Positions 1 to 7,635 of a stretch of DNA of 15,437 nucleotides are shown here, one piece after another (position 1 is the first letter of the stretch; every line of letters begins with the position of its first letter). Where the stretch lies: contig NZ_JAPJPF010000047.1 in assembly GCF_030825805.1 (NCBI RefSeq), forward strand, positions 1 to 15,437. Direction: 5' to 3'. Origin of the DNA: Streptococcus sp. Lineage in GTDB: Bacteria; Bacillota; Bacilli; Lactobacillales; Streptococcaceae. The notes beneath the pieces were generated by a model, which was given only the letters and a program-made list of their open reading frames with translations, made no database searches and was not told the DNA's origin. A program made the translations under genes and the position numbers.

Positions 1-5
1 AGTTG

Positions 6-77
6 CCACCCTTAGTGTAATGGATATCACGTAAGATTCCGGTTCTTGAGATGGGGGTTCGATTCCCTCAGGGTGGA
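6..77 (+). tRNA. tRNA-Arg, anticodon CCG
   Basis: The sequence folds as a full cloverleaf. The acceptor stem is 6-12 with 70-76 (7 pairs). The D arm starts at 15, with GGA in its loop giving the A20 typical of arginine tRNAs. The anticodon stem is 32-36 with 44-48, and the loop 37-43 has anticodon C39 C40 G41, which reads CGG. The T stem is 53-57 with 65-69 around a TTCGATT loop, and the discriminator base is A77. No 3' CCA is encoded. The acceptor stem begins with a C:G pair rather than the more usual G:C. The promoter lies outside the window. Confidence 0.93.
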
Positions 78-86
78 TAAGGATAG

Positions 87-112
87 GAGAGCGGAGAGGC
101 TCTCTTTTTTTT
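87..112 (+). terminator. Rho-independent terminator after tRNA-Arg
   Basis: GAGAGC (87-92) pairs with GCTCTC (99-104) around a 6-nt loop and is followed by eight T residues (105-112). It sits ten bases after the tRNA and should end its transcript. The next 75 bases hold only a weak hairpin (113-118 with 127-132) and no recognisable gene. Confidence 0.85.
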
Positions 113-190
113 GTATCTGGATGGAAAGATACCTGTGAATCTTTAAGAGCAGTATCGGACTCTCAGAGCCCTTTTCGATGAGATCAAGAA

Positions 191-216
191 AACACCATGT
201 CCTAAGACATGGTGTT
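191..216 (-). terminator. Terminator of ldh
   Basis: A perfect 11-bp inverted repeat (191-201 with 206-216, 4-nt loop) lies about 11 bases beyond the ldh stop codon. On the minus strand the stem ends in T residues and is followed by TTCTT, a modest U-rich tail. The symmetric structure could also stop transcripts coming from the tRNA side. Confidence 0.75.
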
Positions 217-227
217 TCATTATTTGT

Positions 228-1217
<990 letters not shown>

Positions 1218-1240
1218 CTAAACGTCTCCTTCATTTTTTT

Positions 1241-1252
1241 GGGGCTTTCCCC
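1241..1252 (-). promoter_or_regulatory. 5'-end hairpin in the ldh leader
   Basis: GGGG and CCCC pair across a 4-nt loop (1241-1252). Using the predicted start near 1256, this hairpin would begin only about four nucleotides from the 5' end of the ldh mRNA. It is followed by a run of A and then the ribosome site. Such end hairpins are known to slow mRNA decay in Gram-positive bacteria; that role here is inferred. Confidence 0.4.
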
Positions 1253-1262
1253 ATTCGGTTTT

Positions 1263-1291
1263 ATTCTACCACTTTTGCATTTTTTTGTCAC
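1263..1291 (-). promoter_or_regulatory. ldh promoter
   Basis: Read on the minus strand, the -35 is GTGACA (1286-1291), the spacer is 17 bp, and the -10 is TAGAAT (1263-1268). The start is predicted near 1256, about 40 nt upstream of the ldh ATG. This is the best sigma-A match upstream of ldh. Confidence 0.8.
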
Positions 1292-1313
1292 GGAATTACG
1301 ACCATTTTGCCTA

Positions 1314-1327
1314 TGTAAACGTTTTTA
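1314..1327. promoter_or_regulatory. cre-like CcpA operator between ldh and gyrA
   Basis: TGTAAACGTTTTTA matches the published cre consensus (TGWAARCGYTWNCW) at 13 of 14 positions; only the C at position 13 is replaced. It begins 22 bp beyond the ldh -35 and is centred about 64 bp upstream of the predicted ldh start. Sites upstream of the -35 usually activate transcription. It is also centred about 58 bp upstream of the predicted gyrA start. Confidence 0.55.
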
Positions 1328-1363
1328 TGAATGTGTTAGAAACCAGAAAAATAAGGCAGAATA

Positions 1364-1372
1364 TGTTATAAT
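1364..1372 (+). promoter_or_regulatory. gyrA-srtA promoter (extended -10)
   Basis: TGTTATAAT is a perfect extended -10 (TGn plus TATAAT at 1367-1372). No good -35 lies at 16-18 bp, which is normal for extended -10 promoters. The start is predicted near 1379, about 30 nt ahead of the gyrA ATG. Confidence 0.75.
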
Positions 1373-1408
1373 AGTAGAGTGAATTAATTAAAGAGAGGCA
1401 TTGTTTTA

Positions 1409-3871
1409 ATGCAGGATAATAACTTAGTTGATGTTAACTTAACATCGGAAATGAAGACCAGTTTCATCGATTACGCTATGAGTGTTATCGTGTCTCGGGC
1501 TCTTCCTGAGGTGCGAGATGGTTTAAAGCCAGTTCATCGTCGGATCCTTTATGGAATGAATGAACTTGGGGTTACACCAGATAAACCACATAAGAAATCT
1601 GCCCGTATTACTGGGGATGTTATGGGTAAATACCATCCACACGGGGACTCCTCAATTTATGAGGCTATGGTTCGGATGGCTCAATGGTGGAGCTATCGTT
1701 ACATGCTTGTAGATGGGCATGGGAACTTTGGTTCTATGGATGGTGATGGAGCCGCAGCCCAACGGTATACGGAAGCTCGCATGAGCAAGATTGCTCTTGA
1801 AATGCTCCGTGATATCAACAAGAATACAGTTGATTTCACAGATAACTATGATGCCAGTGAACGCGAACCAAACGTTCTTCCAGCTCGCTTCCCTAACTTG
1901 TTAGTCAATGGAGCGACAGGGATTGCGGTAGGGATGGCGACAAATATCCCTCCACACAACCTCGGTGAGTCTATTGATGCTGTCAAGCTAATGATGGACA
2001 ATCCTGATGTGACCACACGTGAGCTGATGGAGGTGCTTCCTGGACCAGATTTCCCTACCGGTGCCTTGGTCATGGGCAAATCAGGTATTCATAAGGCCTA
2101 TGAAACAGGAAAAGGCTCAATTGTCTTACGGTCTCGGACTGAAATTGAAGAGACTAAGACAGGGCGTGAACGCATTGTCGTTACAGAATTTCCTTATATG
2201 GTCAACAAGACCAAAGTGCATGAGCATATCGTTCGTTTGGTTCAAGAAAAACGAATCGATGGGATTACAGCAGTTCGGGATGAGTCTAACCGGGAAGGGG
2301 TTCGTTTCGTCATTGAAGTGCGCCGCGATGCCTCAGCCAATGTTATCTTAAACAACCTCTTCAAGATGACCCAAATGCAAACCAACTTTGGTTTCAACAT
2401 GTTGGCCATCCAAAATGGTGTCCCTAAGATTCTCTCTCTTCGTGAGATTTTAGGATCTTATATTGAGCACCAAAAAGAAGTGGTGACTCGTCGGACCATC
2501 TTTGATAAAGAGAAGGCGGAAGCTCGTGCCCATATCTTGGAAGGTCTCTTAATCGCTCTTGATCACATCGATGAAGTGATTAAAATCATCCGTAATAGCC
2601 AGACAGATGCAGAAGCACAAGCAGAATTGATGAGTAAGTTCAAGCTTTCTGAGCGTCAAAGTCAAGCTATCTTGGATATGCGTCTTCGTCGTTTGACTGG
2701 TTTGGAACGTGACAAGATTCAAAGCGAATACGATGATCTCGTTGCTTTGATTGCTGATCTTGCTGATATTTTAGCCAAGCCAGAGCGTGTAGTTGCGATT
2801 ATCAAGGAAGAATTGGACGAGGTCAAACGGAAGTTTGGAGATCCACGTCGGACAGAATTGATGGTAGGAGAAGTTCTATCACTAGAAGACGAAGATTTGA
2901 TCGAAGAAAGCAATGTTTTGATTACTCTCTCTAACAAGGGTTACATCAAACGATTGGATCAAGATGAATTTACTGCTCAAAAACGTGGGGGACGTGGTGT
3001 TCAAGGTACAGGGGTCAAGGATGATGACTTTGTCCGTGAATTGGTTTCTACCAGCACCCATGATCGTTTGCTCTTCTTTACCAATAAGGGACGGGTTTAC
3101 CGTCTGAAAGGCTATGAAATCCCTGAATACGGCCGTACAGCTAAGGGACTTCCAATTGTCAACTTGCTTAAGTTAGATGACGGAGAATCCATTCAGACCA
3201 TTATTAACGTCGCTCAGGATCGTAGTGAAGACGCTTATCTCTTCTTTACAACCCGCTCAGGTTTGGTAAAACGGACCAGTGTAGCTGAGTTTGCTAATAT
3301 TCGTCAAAATGGCTTGAAAGCTCTTAACCTTAAAGATGAGGATGAGCTGATCAACGTCTTCCTCACAGACGGAAATACAGACGTGATCATCGGGACAAAA
3401 TTTGGTTATTCTGTCCGCTTCAATGAGTCTGTCGTACGGAATATGGGCCGTTCGGCAACTGGGGTACGAGGTGTCAACCTTCGTCCAGGTGACCAAGTGG
3501 TCGGTGCAAGCGTCATTACAGATCAAGATGAAGTATTGATCATCACTGAAAAGGGATACGGTAAACGCACGCGTGCTGATGAGTATCCAACAAAAGGACG
3601 TGGTGGTAAAGGGATTAAAACTGCTAATGTGGTTGATAAGAATGGTCCTCTGGCCGGTCTCATGACTGTCAAAGGAGATGAAGATTTGATGATTATCACC
3701 AATACAGGTGTCATGATTCGTACCAGCGTCGCCAATATTTCTCAAACTGGACGTTCGACCATGGGTGTGAAAGTGATGCGTCTGGATCAAGATGCCCAAA
3801 TCGTAACCTTTACAACTGTTCAAGCTGACGAAAAAGATGAGTCAGAGACAGAAACTGAAAGTGAAGGGTAG
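1409..3871 (+). CDS. gyrA: DNA gyrase subunit A
   Basis: The 820-residue GyrA makes up the breakage-reunion half of the A2B2 gyrase that introduces negative supercoils. The catalytic tyrosine is Tyr120 (AAAQRY). The quinolone-resistance region around 75-90 carries Ser81 and Glu85, the wild-type residues at the positions usually mutated in resistant streptococci. The GyrA box QKRGGRG at 524-530 opens the DNA-wrapping beta-pinwheel domain and argues for gyrase rather than ParC. Repeated pinwheel blades follow, and the protein ends in an acidic tail rich in Asp, Glu and Ser. A GAGAGG ribosome site (1393-1398) precedes the ATG by 10 nt. srtA starts 8 bases after its stop, so the two are probably one transcript. 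Confidence 0.98.
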   Translation: MQDNNLVDVNLTSEMKTSFIDYAMSVIVSRALPEVRDGLKPVHRRILYGMNELGVTPDKPHKKSARITGDVMGKYHPHGDSSIYEAMVRMAQWWSYRYMLVDGHGNFGSMDGDGAAAQRYTEARMSKIALEMLRDINKNTVDFTDNYDASEREPNVLPARFPNLLVNGATGIAVGMATNIPPHNLGESIDAVKLMMDNPDVTTRELMEVLPGPDFPTGALVMGKSGIHKAYETGKGSIVLRSRTEIEETKTGRERIVVTEFPYMVNKTKVHEHIVRLVQEKRIDGITAVRDESNREGVRFVIEVRRDASANVILNNLFKMTQMQTNFGFNMLAIQNGVPKILSLREILGSYIEHQKEVVTRRTIFDKEKAEARAHILEGLLIALDHIDEVIKIIRNSQTDAEAQAELMSKFKLSERQSQAILDMRLRRLTGLERDKIQSEYDDLVALIADLADILAKPERVVAIIKEELDEVKRKFGDPRRTELMVGEVLSLEDEDLIEESNVLITLSNKGYIKRLDQDEFTAQKRGGRGVQGTGVKDDDFVRELVSTSTHDRLLFFTNKGRVYRLKGYEIPEYGRTAKGLPIVNLLKLDDGESIQTIINVAQDRSEDAYLFFTTRSGLVKRTSVAEFANIRQNGLKALNLKDEDELINVFLTDGNTDVIIGTKFGYSVRFNESVVRNMGRSATGVRGVNLRPGDQVVGASVITDQDEVLIITEKGYGKRTRADEYPTKGRGGKGIKTANVVDKNGPLAGLMTVKGDEDLMIITNTGVMIRTSVANISQTGRSTMGVKVMRLDQDAQIVTFTTVQADEKDESETETESEG

Positions 3872-3879
3872 GATAAATA

Positions 3880-4626
3880 ATGGCTTCAAGAAGAAAAAAG
3901 AAGAAAACAAGCTTACGAAATCGCTTGATTAATATCTTTGCTACCTTACTAATCCTTTTGTCTATTGCCTTGATCTTTAATGCTCCGATTCGGAACATGA
4001 TCATGGTGTGGCATACCAATCAGTATCAAGTCAACAAGGTATCGAAAAAGACCATCGATAAGAATAAAGATGCCAAGACTAGCTTTGATTTTAAAGAAGT
4101 CAAATCGCTTTCTACAGAATCTGTTATCAATGCCCAGTGGCAGGCGCAGAAGTTGCCTGTTATTGGGGGGATAGCAATTCCTGAGTTAAAGATGAACCTT
4201 CCGATTTTTAAAGGCTTAGATAATGTGGGACTCTATTATGGGGCAGGTACCATGAAAGAGGACCAGGTTATGGGGGAAAGGAATTACTCCTTGGCTAGTC
4301 ACCATGTCTTTGGTTTGACAGGGGCAAATGAAATGCTCTTTTCTCCATTAGAACATGCCAAAGCTGGAATGAAAATCTATATCACTGATAAGGAAAAGGT
4401 CTATACCTATGTCATCAATTCTGTTGAGACAGTTACACCAGATCGGGTCGATGTCATTGCAGATCGTGAAGGGGTTAATGAAATCACCTTGGTGACCTGT
4501 GAGGATGCCGCAGCAACTTATCGTACGATTGTAAAAGGTACTTTGGAAACTTCAGTAGATTACTCAAAAGCACCAAAAGATATACTGGAAGCTTTCACAA
4601 AATCTTATAATCAAATGCAATTATAA
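3880..4626 (+). CDS. srtA: Class A sortase (housekeeping)
   Basis: A 248-residue membrane-anchored cysteine transpeptidase. It cuts LPXTG-type sorting signals and joins surface proteins to the peptidoglycan cross-bridge precursor outside the membrane. The N terminus has a very basic stretch (Arg/Lys, residues 4-14) and then one hydrophobic segment (about 17-34), a type II signal anchor. The catalytic triad is visible as His141 (in LASHH), Cys207 (TLVTC) and Arg215; with a one-residue offset these fit the S. pyogenes SrtA triad at 142, 208 and 216. The length is normal for streptococcal SrtA. It sits directly behind gyrA with no promoter between them, a linkage typical of streptococci, and ends at a strong terminator. 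Confidence 0.96.
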   Translation: MASRRKKKKTSLRNRLINIFATLLILLSIALIFNAPIRNMIMVWHTNQYQVNKVSKKTIDKNKDAKTSFDFKEVKSLSTESVINAQWQAQKLPVIGGIAIPELKMNLPIFKGLDNVGLYYGAGTMKEDQVMGERNYSLASHHVFGLTGANEMLFSPLEHAKAGMKIYITDKEKVYTYVINSVETVTPDRVDVIADREGVNEITLVTCEDAAATYRTIVKGTLETSVDYSKAPKDILEAFTKSYNQMQL

Positions 4627-4633
4627 TCAACTT

Positions 4634-4661
4634 AAAAAGAGAGGTCCTTGACCTCTTTTTT
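4634..4661 (+). terminator. Terminator of gyrA-srtA
   Basis: AGAGGTC (4640-4646) and GACCTCT (4650-4656) form a stem with a 3-nt loop. A and T runs on either side extend it, and it ends in TTTTTT. It starts eight bases after the srtA stop codon. Confidence 0.88.
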
Positions 4662-4745
4662 GAATGTAGACAAATTGTTATTTTACATAAAACAGCTGGA
4701 TGATTTTCAAAAAATGACTTTTATTTTTACTCATTTAAGAAGAAG

Positions 4746-4936
4746 AAAAACTTTCCGCTGTGAGAAAAGTTCCTGAAACACTGTTAATTCAGGCACTCGG
4801 AATTATTGAGAGTAAAACAGTTTGGGGAACTGTTTTAGCCTGAGCCAAGAAATTAAAGAGCGAAGAGACTCAATAATTAGTCATGGAACTTCTACGAAGT
4901 TCGCTGACGTCCGTACTCACCTAAGGAAAGTTTTTT
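4746..4936 (+). ncRNA. Candidate structured RNA, 6S-like
   Basis: No open frame of note lies here, but the stretch folds into nested helices. A closing stem pairs 4746-4756 with 4925-4935 (11 bp) and continues, after a small internal loop, with GTGAG (4760-4764) to CTCAC (4916-4920). A large central opening follows. Its 5' side has a small hairpin (4772-4777 with 4788-4793). Its 3' side has a strong hairpin (4886-4892 with 4896-4902, flanked by GTCA/TGAC). An inner stem pairs 4801-4810 with 4869-4878 and encloses a perfect 10-bp hairpin (4813-4822 with 4828-4837). The closing stem runs into TTTTTT. The size, the long closed rod, the central bubble and the hairpin on its 3' strand all recall 6S RNA, the RNA-polymerase-binding regulator. 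A palindromic repeat element is the alternative. The strand is inferred from the T-run; no convincing promoter was seen. Confidence 0.55.
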
Positions 4937-4958
4937 AAATTACTTTTTTTTTAATCTG

Positions 4959-4984
4959 AAAAGGGGTCCTTGCCCCCTTTTTTT
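4959..4984 (+). terminator. Terminator downstream of the candidate RNA
   Basis: AAAAGGGG (4959-4966) pairs with CCCCTTTT (4974-4981) around a 7-nt loop, with more T residues after it. A nine-T run (4944-4952) lies just upstream. With no gene between it and the structured RNA, it most simply ends that transcript. Confidence 0.75.
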
Positions 4985-5055
4985 CTGTTAATTTTCTGCC
5001 GACTTGTAAGAGGATAGTCATAAAATGTTACCTGACTGACATATTTTTGCATGCT

Positions 5056-5073
5056 TTCTATTTTATAATAGAA
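5056..5073 (+). promoter_or_regulatory. Promoter with palindrome, upstream of the 92-residue gene
   Basis: A consensus -10 TATAAT (5064-5069) lies inside a perfect inverted repeat: TTCTATT (5056-5062), a 4-nt spacer, and AATAGAA (5067-5073). No good -35 was found at the normal distance. The palindrome could be an operator for a repressor, or chance symmetry in AT-rich DNA. Confidence 0.5.
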
Positions 5074-5103
5074 GAGTGATAGAAAGAAACTTGGAGGAAC
5101 CGA

Positions 5104-5382
5104 ATGCGCACAGAAGATATCTATACTTTGTTAAGAAACTTCTATGGCTTACTGGTCAATGATTTCCCCAAAACAGGGCTCATTACCAAGGGGATCTACG
5201 AAGTTGAACAGGTCTTCGAAACCATTGAAAACCTTCCTGATGATCAAGAACACTTAATTCGATACGAAATTCGTCAATTTCTTGCGTCATTGGAACAAGT
5301 GCAAGAGTGCTATAGAATTAACTTCTCAAATGAAGAAACTCGAATTCTTGAAAACTTAAGAGAAGTAGTTTGTCCAATTTAA
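5104..5382 (+). CDS. Conserved-looking small protein of unknown function
   Basis: A 92-residue protein I do not recognise. It is acidic (rich in Glu and Asp) and appears helical throughout, with no signal peptide, membrane segment or metal-binding pattern; the only cysteines are near residue 68 and in the last residues (VCPI). A strong GGAGG ribosome site (5093-5097) lies 6 nt ahead of the ATG, a consensus -10 lies upstream, and a strong terminator follows, so this is a real single-gene unit. It is probably cytosolic. The helical, charged make-up would suit a small regulator or partner protein, but no function can be given. Confidence 0.8.
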   Translation: MRTEDIYTLLRNFYGLLVNDFPKTGLITKGIYEVEQVFETIENLPDDQEHLIRYEIRQFLASLEQVQECYRINFSNEETRILENLREVVCPI

Positions 5383-5404
5383 TTTATACAGAATCGTCCT
5401 TTTT

Positions 5405-5442
5405 CCTCCTCAATTGCGAATTATTAATTGAGGAGGTTTTTT
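5405..5442 (+). terminator. Terminator hairpin overlapping the radC ribosome site
   Basis: CCTCCTCAATT (5405-5415) and AATTGAGGAGG (5426-5436) form a perfect 11-bp stem with a 10-nt loop, followed by six T residues (5437-5442). That is a classic terminator for the upstream gene. The radC ATG follows directly at 5443, so GAGGAGG in the 3' arm is also the radC ribosome site. It would be hidden in any read-through transcript. Confidence 0.85.
5415..5422 (+). promoter_or_regulatory. Possible competence SigX box of radC
   Basis: TGCGAATT matches the streptococcal cin-box TACGAATA at 6 of 8 positions and includes the CGAAT core, with a T-run (5400-5404) upstream. It sits in the loop of the terminator hairpin. 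radC is a known late-competence gene in streptococci, which makes a box expected here. The match itself is imperfect. Confidence 0.5.
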
Positions 5443-6126
5443 ATGTATCATATTGTATTTCAAGAATCAGGTCTCTTACCTAGAGAACGTTTGCTAACAG
5501 AAGGACCTGATAAGCTCAGTCATCAAGAATTGCTGTCCATCTTATTACGGACGGGGAACAAAAATAAACCAGTCTACGAGATCGCTCAGGACCTGCTGGG
5601 CTCACTAAAGAGTTTAAAAGAACTGGCTAGTATGAGTTTTCAGGAGTTACAGGAAGTTCCAGGAATTGGGAAAGTTAAAGCCATTGAGCTGTTAGCTGCT
5701 ATTGAACTAGGGAAACGAATACAGACTTCGGAAGTGATTGAAACGGAACAAATCATGAGTAGTCAGAAGCTGGCAAAAATGATGCAACAAAAAATAGGCC
5801 ATGAGAAACAGGAACATTTATTGGCCCTGTATCTGAATACCCAAAATCAAATTATCCATCAGCAAGTGATCTTTATCGGAACAGTCAATCGTAGCATTGC
5901 AGAACCGAGGGAAATCTTGCACTATGCCATCAAGCATATGGCGACATCCATAATCTTGGTTCACAACCACCCGTCCGGTATCATTCATCCTAGCAAGAAT
6001 GATGATGGTGTCACCCAACAAATGATTGAAGCCTGCAATTGTCTAGGAATTGTTTTTCTGGACCATCTGATTGTCTCAACTGATGATTATTATAGCTATC
6101 GGGAAGAAACAGATTTATTGGTATAG
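5443..6126 (+). CDS. radC: RadC family JAB-domain protein
   Basis: This 227-residue protein belongs to the RadC/UPF0758 family. An N-terminal region with a helix-hairpin-helix ([10 protein letters not shown], about 71-80) precedes a JAB/MPN metal-binding domain with His174, His176 (HNHPSG) and Asp187, and an upstream glutamate near 154. The family was once linked to DNA repair; its actual activity is unsettled, though it is induced during competence in streptococci. The ATG at 5443 is chosen because GAGGAGG stands 6 nt before it and the protein then begins [10 protein letters not shown], like known homologues. An in-frame TTG at 5428 would read through the ribosome site and T-run and is unlikely. 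The gene is followed by a three-hairpin element. Confidence 0.93.
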   Translation: MYHIVFQESGLLPRERLLTEGPDKLSHQELLSILLRTGNKNKPVYEIAQDLLGSLKSLKELASMSFQELQEVPGIGKVKAIELLAAIELGKRIQTSEVIETEQIMSSQKLAKMMQQKIGHEKQEHLLALYLNTQNQIIHQQVIFIGTVNRSIAEPREILHYAIKHMATSIILVHNHPSGIIHPSKNDDGVTQQMIEACNCLGIVFLDHLIVSTDDYYSYREETDLLV

Positions 6127-6311
6127 AAAAAGAGAGTGGGACAGAAATCGGTAATTCGTTAGAATTCGATTTCGTCGTCCCACCTCCGCACAGTTGAGTA
6201 GGGCTGTAAAAGCTGATAAAATCAGCGTAGTAGAGCCCACTCAACCACTGCGTCTTGCTCAATAATCCAAAGACAATTGAGAGGCTAGGACTTTTGTCCC
6301 AGCCTCTTTGC
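6127..6311. repeat. Three-hairpin, repeat-like intergenic element
   Basis: This 185-base stretch between radC and rex is built of three consecutive hairpins. The first pairs 6136-6142 with 6177-6183 and 6144-6150 with 6167-6173. The second pairs CAGTTGAGT (6191-6199) with ACTCAACCACTG (6239-6250), then GGGCT with AGCCC, capped by GCTGAT/ATCAGC. The third pairs 6281-6286 with 6301-6306 and 6288-6291 with 6296-6299. The outer ends are imperfect inverted copies (GTGGGAC near 6136, GTCCCAGCCTC near 6296). From memory, sequences of this kind recur between genes in oral streptococci. The last hairpin could terminate radC, and on the other strand rex. Confidence 0.65.
6281..6309. terminator. Two-way terminator between radC and rex
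   Basis: GAGGCT-A-GGAC and GTCC-C-AGCCTC form a stem with one mismatch and a TTTT loop. Three T residues follow on the plus strand. The minus strand lacks a clear T-run, so stopping rex transcripts here is less certain. Confidence 0.55.
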
Positions 6312-6314
6312 TTA

Positions 6315-6959
6315 TCATGAATTCTTGCGCATAAAGTAGAGAAGGGTTTGCAGTTCACTGGTTAGGTCGACATATTGGACTACCACATCTTTTGGAACTG
6401 TTAAGTGGACTGGAGAAAAGCTAAGGATTCCCTTGATACCAGCTTCAACTAGTAAATCTGCAACTTCTTGAGATTTTACACTTGGAACGGTTAAAATAGC
6501 TGTTTGAATCTCTTTTCCCTCAAGTTTTTCTTTTAGTGAGGAGATGCCGTGAATCGGAATACCATCTTTACTTTTAGTGCCGACTAACTCATGATCATCC
6601 GTATCAAATGCCATGACAATTTTCATTTTATTTCGCTCATGGAAGCGATAGTGAAGAAGGGCACTCCCCATATTTCCAATCCCGACGATAGCAACATTGG
6701 TGATGGAGTTATCATTCAAGAGATCGGCAAAGAAGTTCATTAACTTTTTGACATCATAACCAAAACCACGTCGTCCAAGCTCTCCAAAGTAGGAGAAGTC
6801 TCGACGAACAGTTGCGGAATCAATCCCGATGGCTTCAGCAATCTGTTTTGAATTTGCTCGCTCGATTTTCTCTGCATTAAAGCGTTTAAAAATGCGGTAA
6901 TACAAGGAGAGTCGTTTGGCAGTAGCACGAGGAATTGGATTAGTCTTATCTTGTTTCAC
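6315..6959 (-). CDS. rex: Redox-sensing transcriptional repressor Rex
   Basis: The 214-residue Rex repressor binds DNA when NAD is high and is released by NADH, controlling fermentation genes. The N-terminal winged helix includes [14 protein letters not shown], the family DNA-recognition signature. The C-terminal Rossmann fold has GIGNMGSAL, and a C-terminal helix ([10 protein letters not shown]) serves for domain swapping in the dimer. I chose the GTG at 6959, giving [10 protein letters not shown]; it has AAAGG about 10 nt upstream and agrees with homologue length. The upstream ATG at 7010 lies inside the -35 hexamer and would not be transcribed. The gene has its own promoter and follows a terminator, so it is independent of the prs2 operon. 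Confidence 0.94.
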   Translation of the reverse strand: MKQDKTNPIPRATAKRLSLYYRIFKRFNAEKIERANSKQIAEAIGIDSATVRRDFSYFGELGRRGFGYDVKKLMNFFADLLNDNSITNVAIVGIGNMGSALLHYRFHERNKMKIVMAFDTDDHELVGTKSKDGIPIHGISSLKEKLEGKEIQTAILTVPSVKSQEVADLLVEAGIKGILSFSPVHLTVPKDVVVQYVDLTSELQTLLYFMRKNS

Positions 6960-6981
6960 AATATCACAACCTTTCAAATCT

Positions 6982-7010
6982 ATTTTATAAAAAGTTTGTG
7001 AAAAAAGCAA
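6982..7010 (-). promoter_or_regulatory. rex promoter
   Basis: On the minus strand the -35 is TTGCTT (7005-7010), the spacer is 17 bp, and the -10 is TAAAAT (6982-6987). The start is predicted near 6975, which leaves a leader of about 16 nt before the GTG. The spacer contains TTCACAA, one half of a Rex operator, but the other half is poor. Confidence 0.65.
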
Positions 7011-7022
7011 CTATCTTCTACT

Positions 7023-7046
7023 AAAAAAACACCAAAATGGTGTTTT
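7023..7046 (-). terminator. Terminator of the CYTH-prs2-desulfurase operon
   Basis: AAAACACCA (7026-7034) pairs with TGGTGTTTT (7038-7046) around a 3-nt loop. The minus-strand transcript continues into TTT (7025-7023). It lies just beyond the stop of the last small gene and ahead of the rex promoter. Confidence 0.75.
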
Positions 7047-7051
7047 CTTTG

Positions 7052-7288
7052 TTAATTGGAATTTCTTAAACTCTGATCGAACTGAATCAGATAGCGATAA
7101 AAGTCACCGATTTTTCCAGTGAAAGGTAAGGTATGCTCCTTGTAGGTAACAGAAACAACCTGATAGGAATCTGGAATGGTCACACAGCCTGAGAAGGCTA
7201 ATAGACAGTGATCGATGTTATCGTAGCTAACCTGACGTTCTTTTTGGTATGCATCCAAATAGGTGAGGACTACAGGACCATTGGTCAT
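7052..7288 (-). CDS. Small conserved protein, probably DUF4649 family
   Basis: A 78-residue protein with a predicted mixed beta/alpha make-up. It has no signal peptide or transmembrane segment. The opening VVLTYLDAYQKERQVSYDNI resembles the short streptococcal DUF4649 proteins; this is recognition from memory and no function is known. Its ATG shares one base with the stop codon of the preceding gene (TAATG), and AAAGGA lies ahead of it, so translation is probably coupled. It is the last gene of a minus-strand operon behind the cysteine desulfurase and the DUF1831-like gene, and a terminator follows. Confidence 0.75.
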   Translation of the reverse strand: MTNGPVVLTYLDAYQKERQVSYDNIDHCLLAFSGCVTIPDSYQVVSVTYKEHTLPFTGKIGDFYRYLIQFDQSLRNSN

Positions 7289-7635
7289 TAGTTTTCAATC
7301 CTTTCAAAGATTTCACGTTCAACTAAACTGTCCATGAGGAAGTAGAATTTTTGTTGGATAATCTTGTTTTCTGGGTTTTTAAAAATATTTACCAAACGAA
7401 GGCCTGACTTGTCAGTAATGTTAATTTTAAATCCTGTTAAATCCTTATTGATGATAATTTTTAACTTAAAGCCATCTCCACTATTTGGAATAGCTTCTAA
7501 CAAACGATTTAATTCGTAGTTTCCAACCTTTGTTTGTGCAAAGGTATTGTCGCGTAGGGTATATTTTTTAATATTTGGATGGATTGCGTATGTGTAATCG
7601 CAGTTTGGTAATGAGACAGATGTTTCAAATGCCAT
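7288..7635 (-). CDS. DUF1831-like protein next to cysteine desulfurase
   Basis: A 115-residue protein predicted to be mostly beta-strand with C-terminal helices. It contains one cysteine and no membrane segment. It resembles the DUF1831 family of lactic acid bacteria, which I recall being found beside NifS-type cysteine desulfurases. The ATG overlaps the end of the desulfurase gene by 11 bases, with AGGAG placed 6 nt upstream inside that gene, so the two are translated together. This tight pairing suggests a partner role in sulfur transfer, but that is inference from position only. Function unknown. Confidence 0.75.
   Translation of the reverse strand: MAFETSVSLPNCDYTYAIHPNIKKYTLRDNTFAQTKVGNYELNRLLEAIPNSGDGFKLKIIINKDLTGFKINITDKSGLRLVNIFKNPENKIIQQKFYFLMDSLVEREIFERIEN

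Noticed and set aside
113..132. A second small RNA after the tRNA terminator
   Set aside because: Only a 6-bp hairpin with an 8-nt loop and no promoter or T-run; not enough to call a gene.
3257..3823. A 188-codon open frame on the minus strand opposite gyrA
   Set aside because: It lies wholly within gyrA, which is unambiguous, has no ribosome site or promoter, and encodes a His/Cys-rich sequence like no known protein.
5428..5442. TTG start for radC adding five residues
   Set aside because: Those codons are the ribosome site and terminator T-run; the ATG at 5443 is ideally spaced and fits homologues.
5714..5721. AACGAATA, a 7/8 match to the competence box
   Set aside because: It lies inside the radC coding region with no T-run and no start downstream, so it is most likely chance.
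6957..7010. Rex operator for self-control of rex
   Set aside because: TTCACAA in the promoter spacer and TTGTGATA near the start codon are each a half-site. I could not find a second half at the right distance, so a full operator is not supported.
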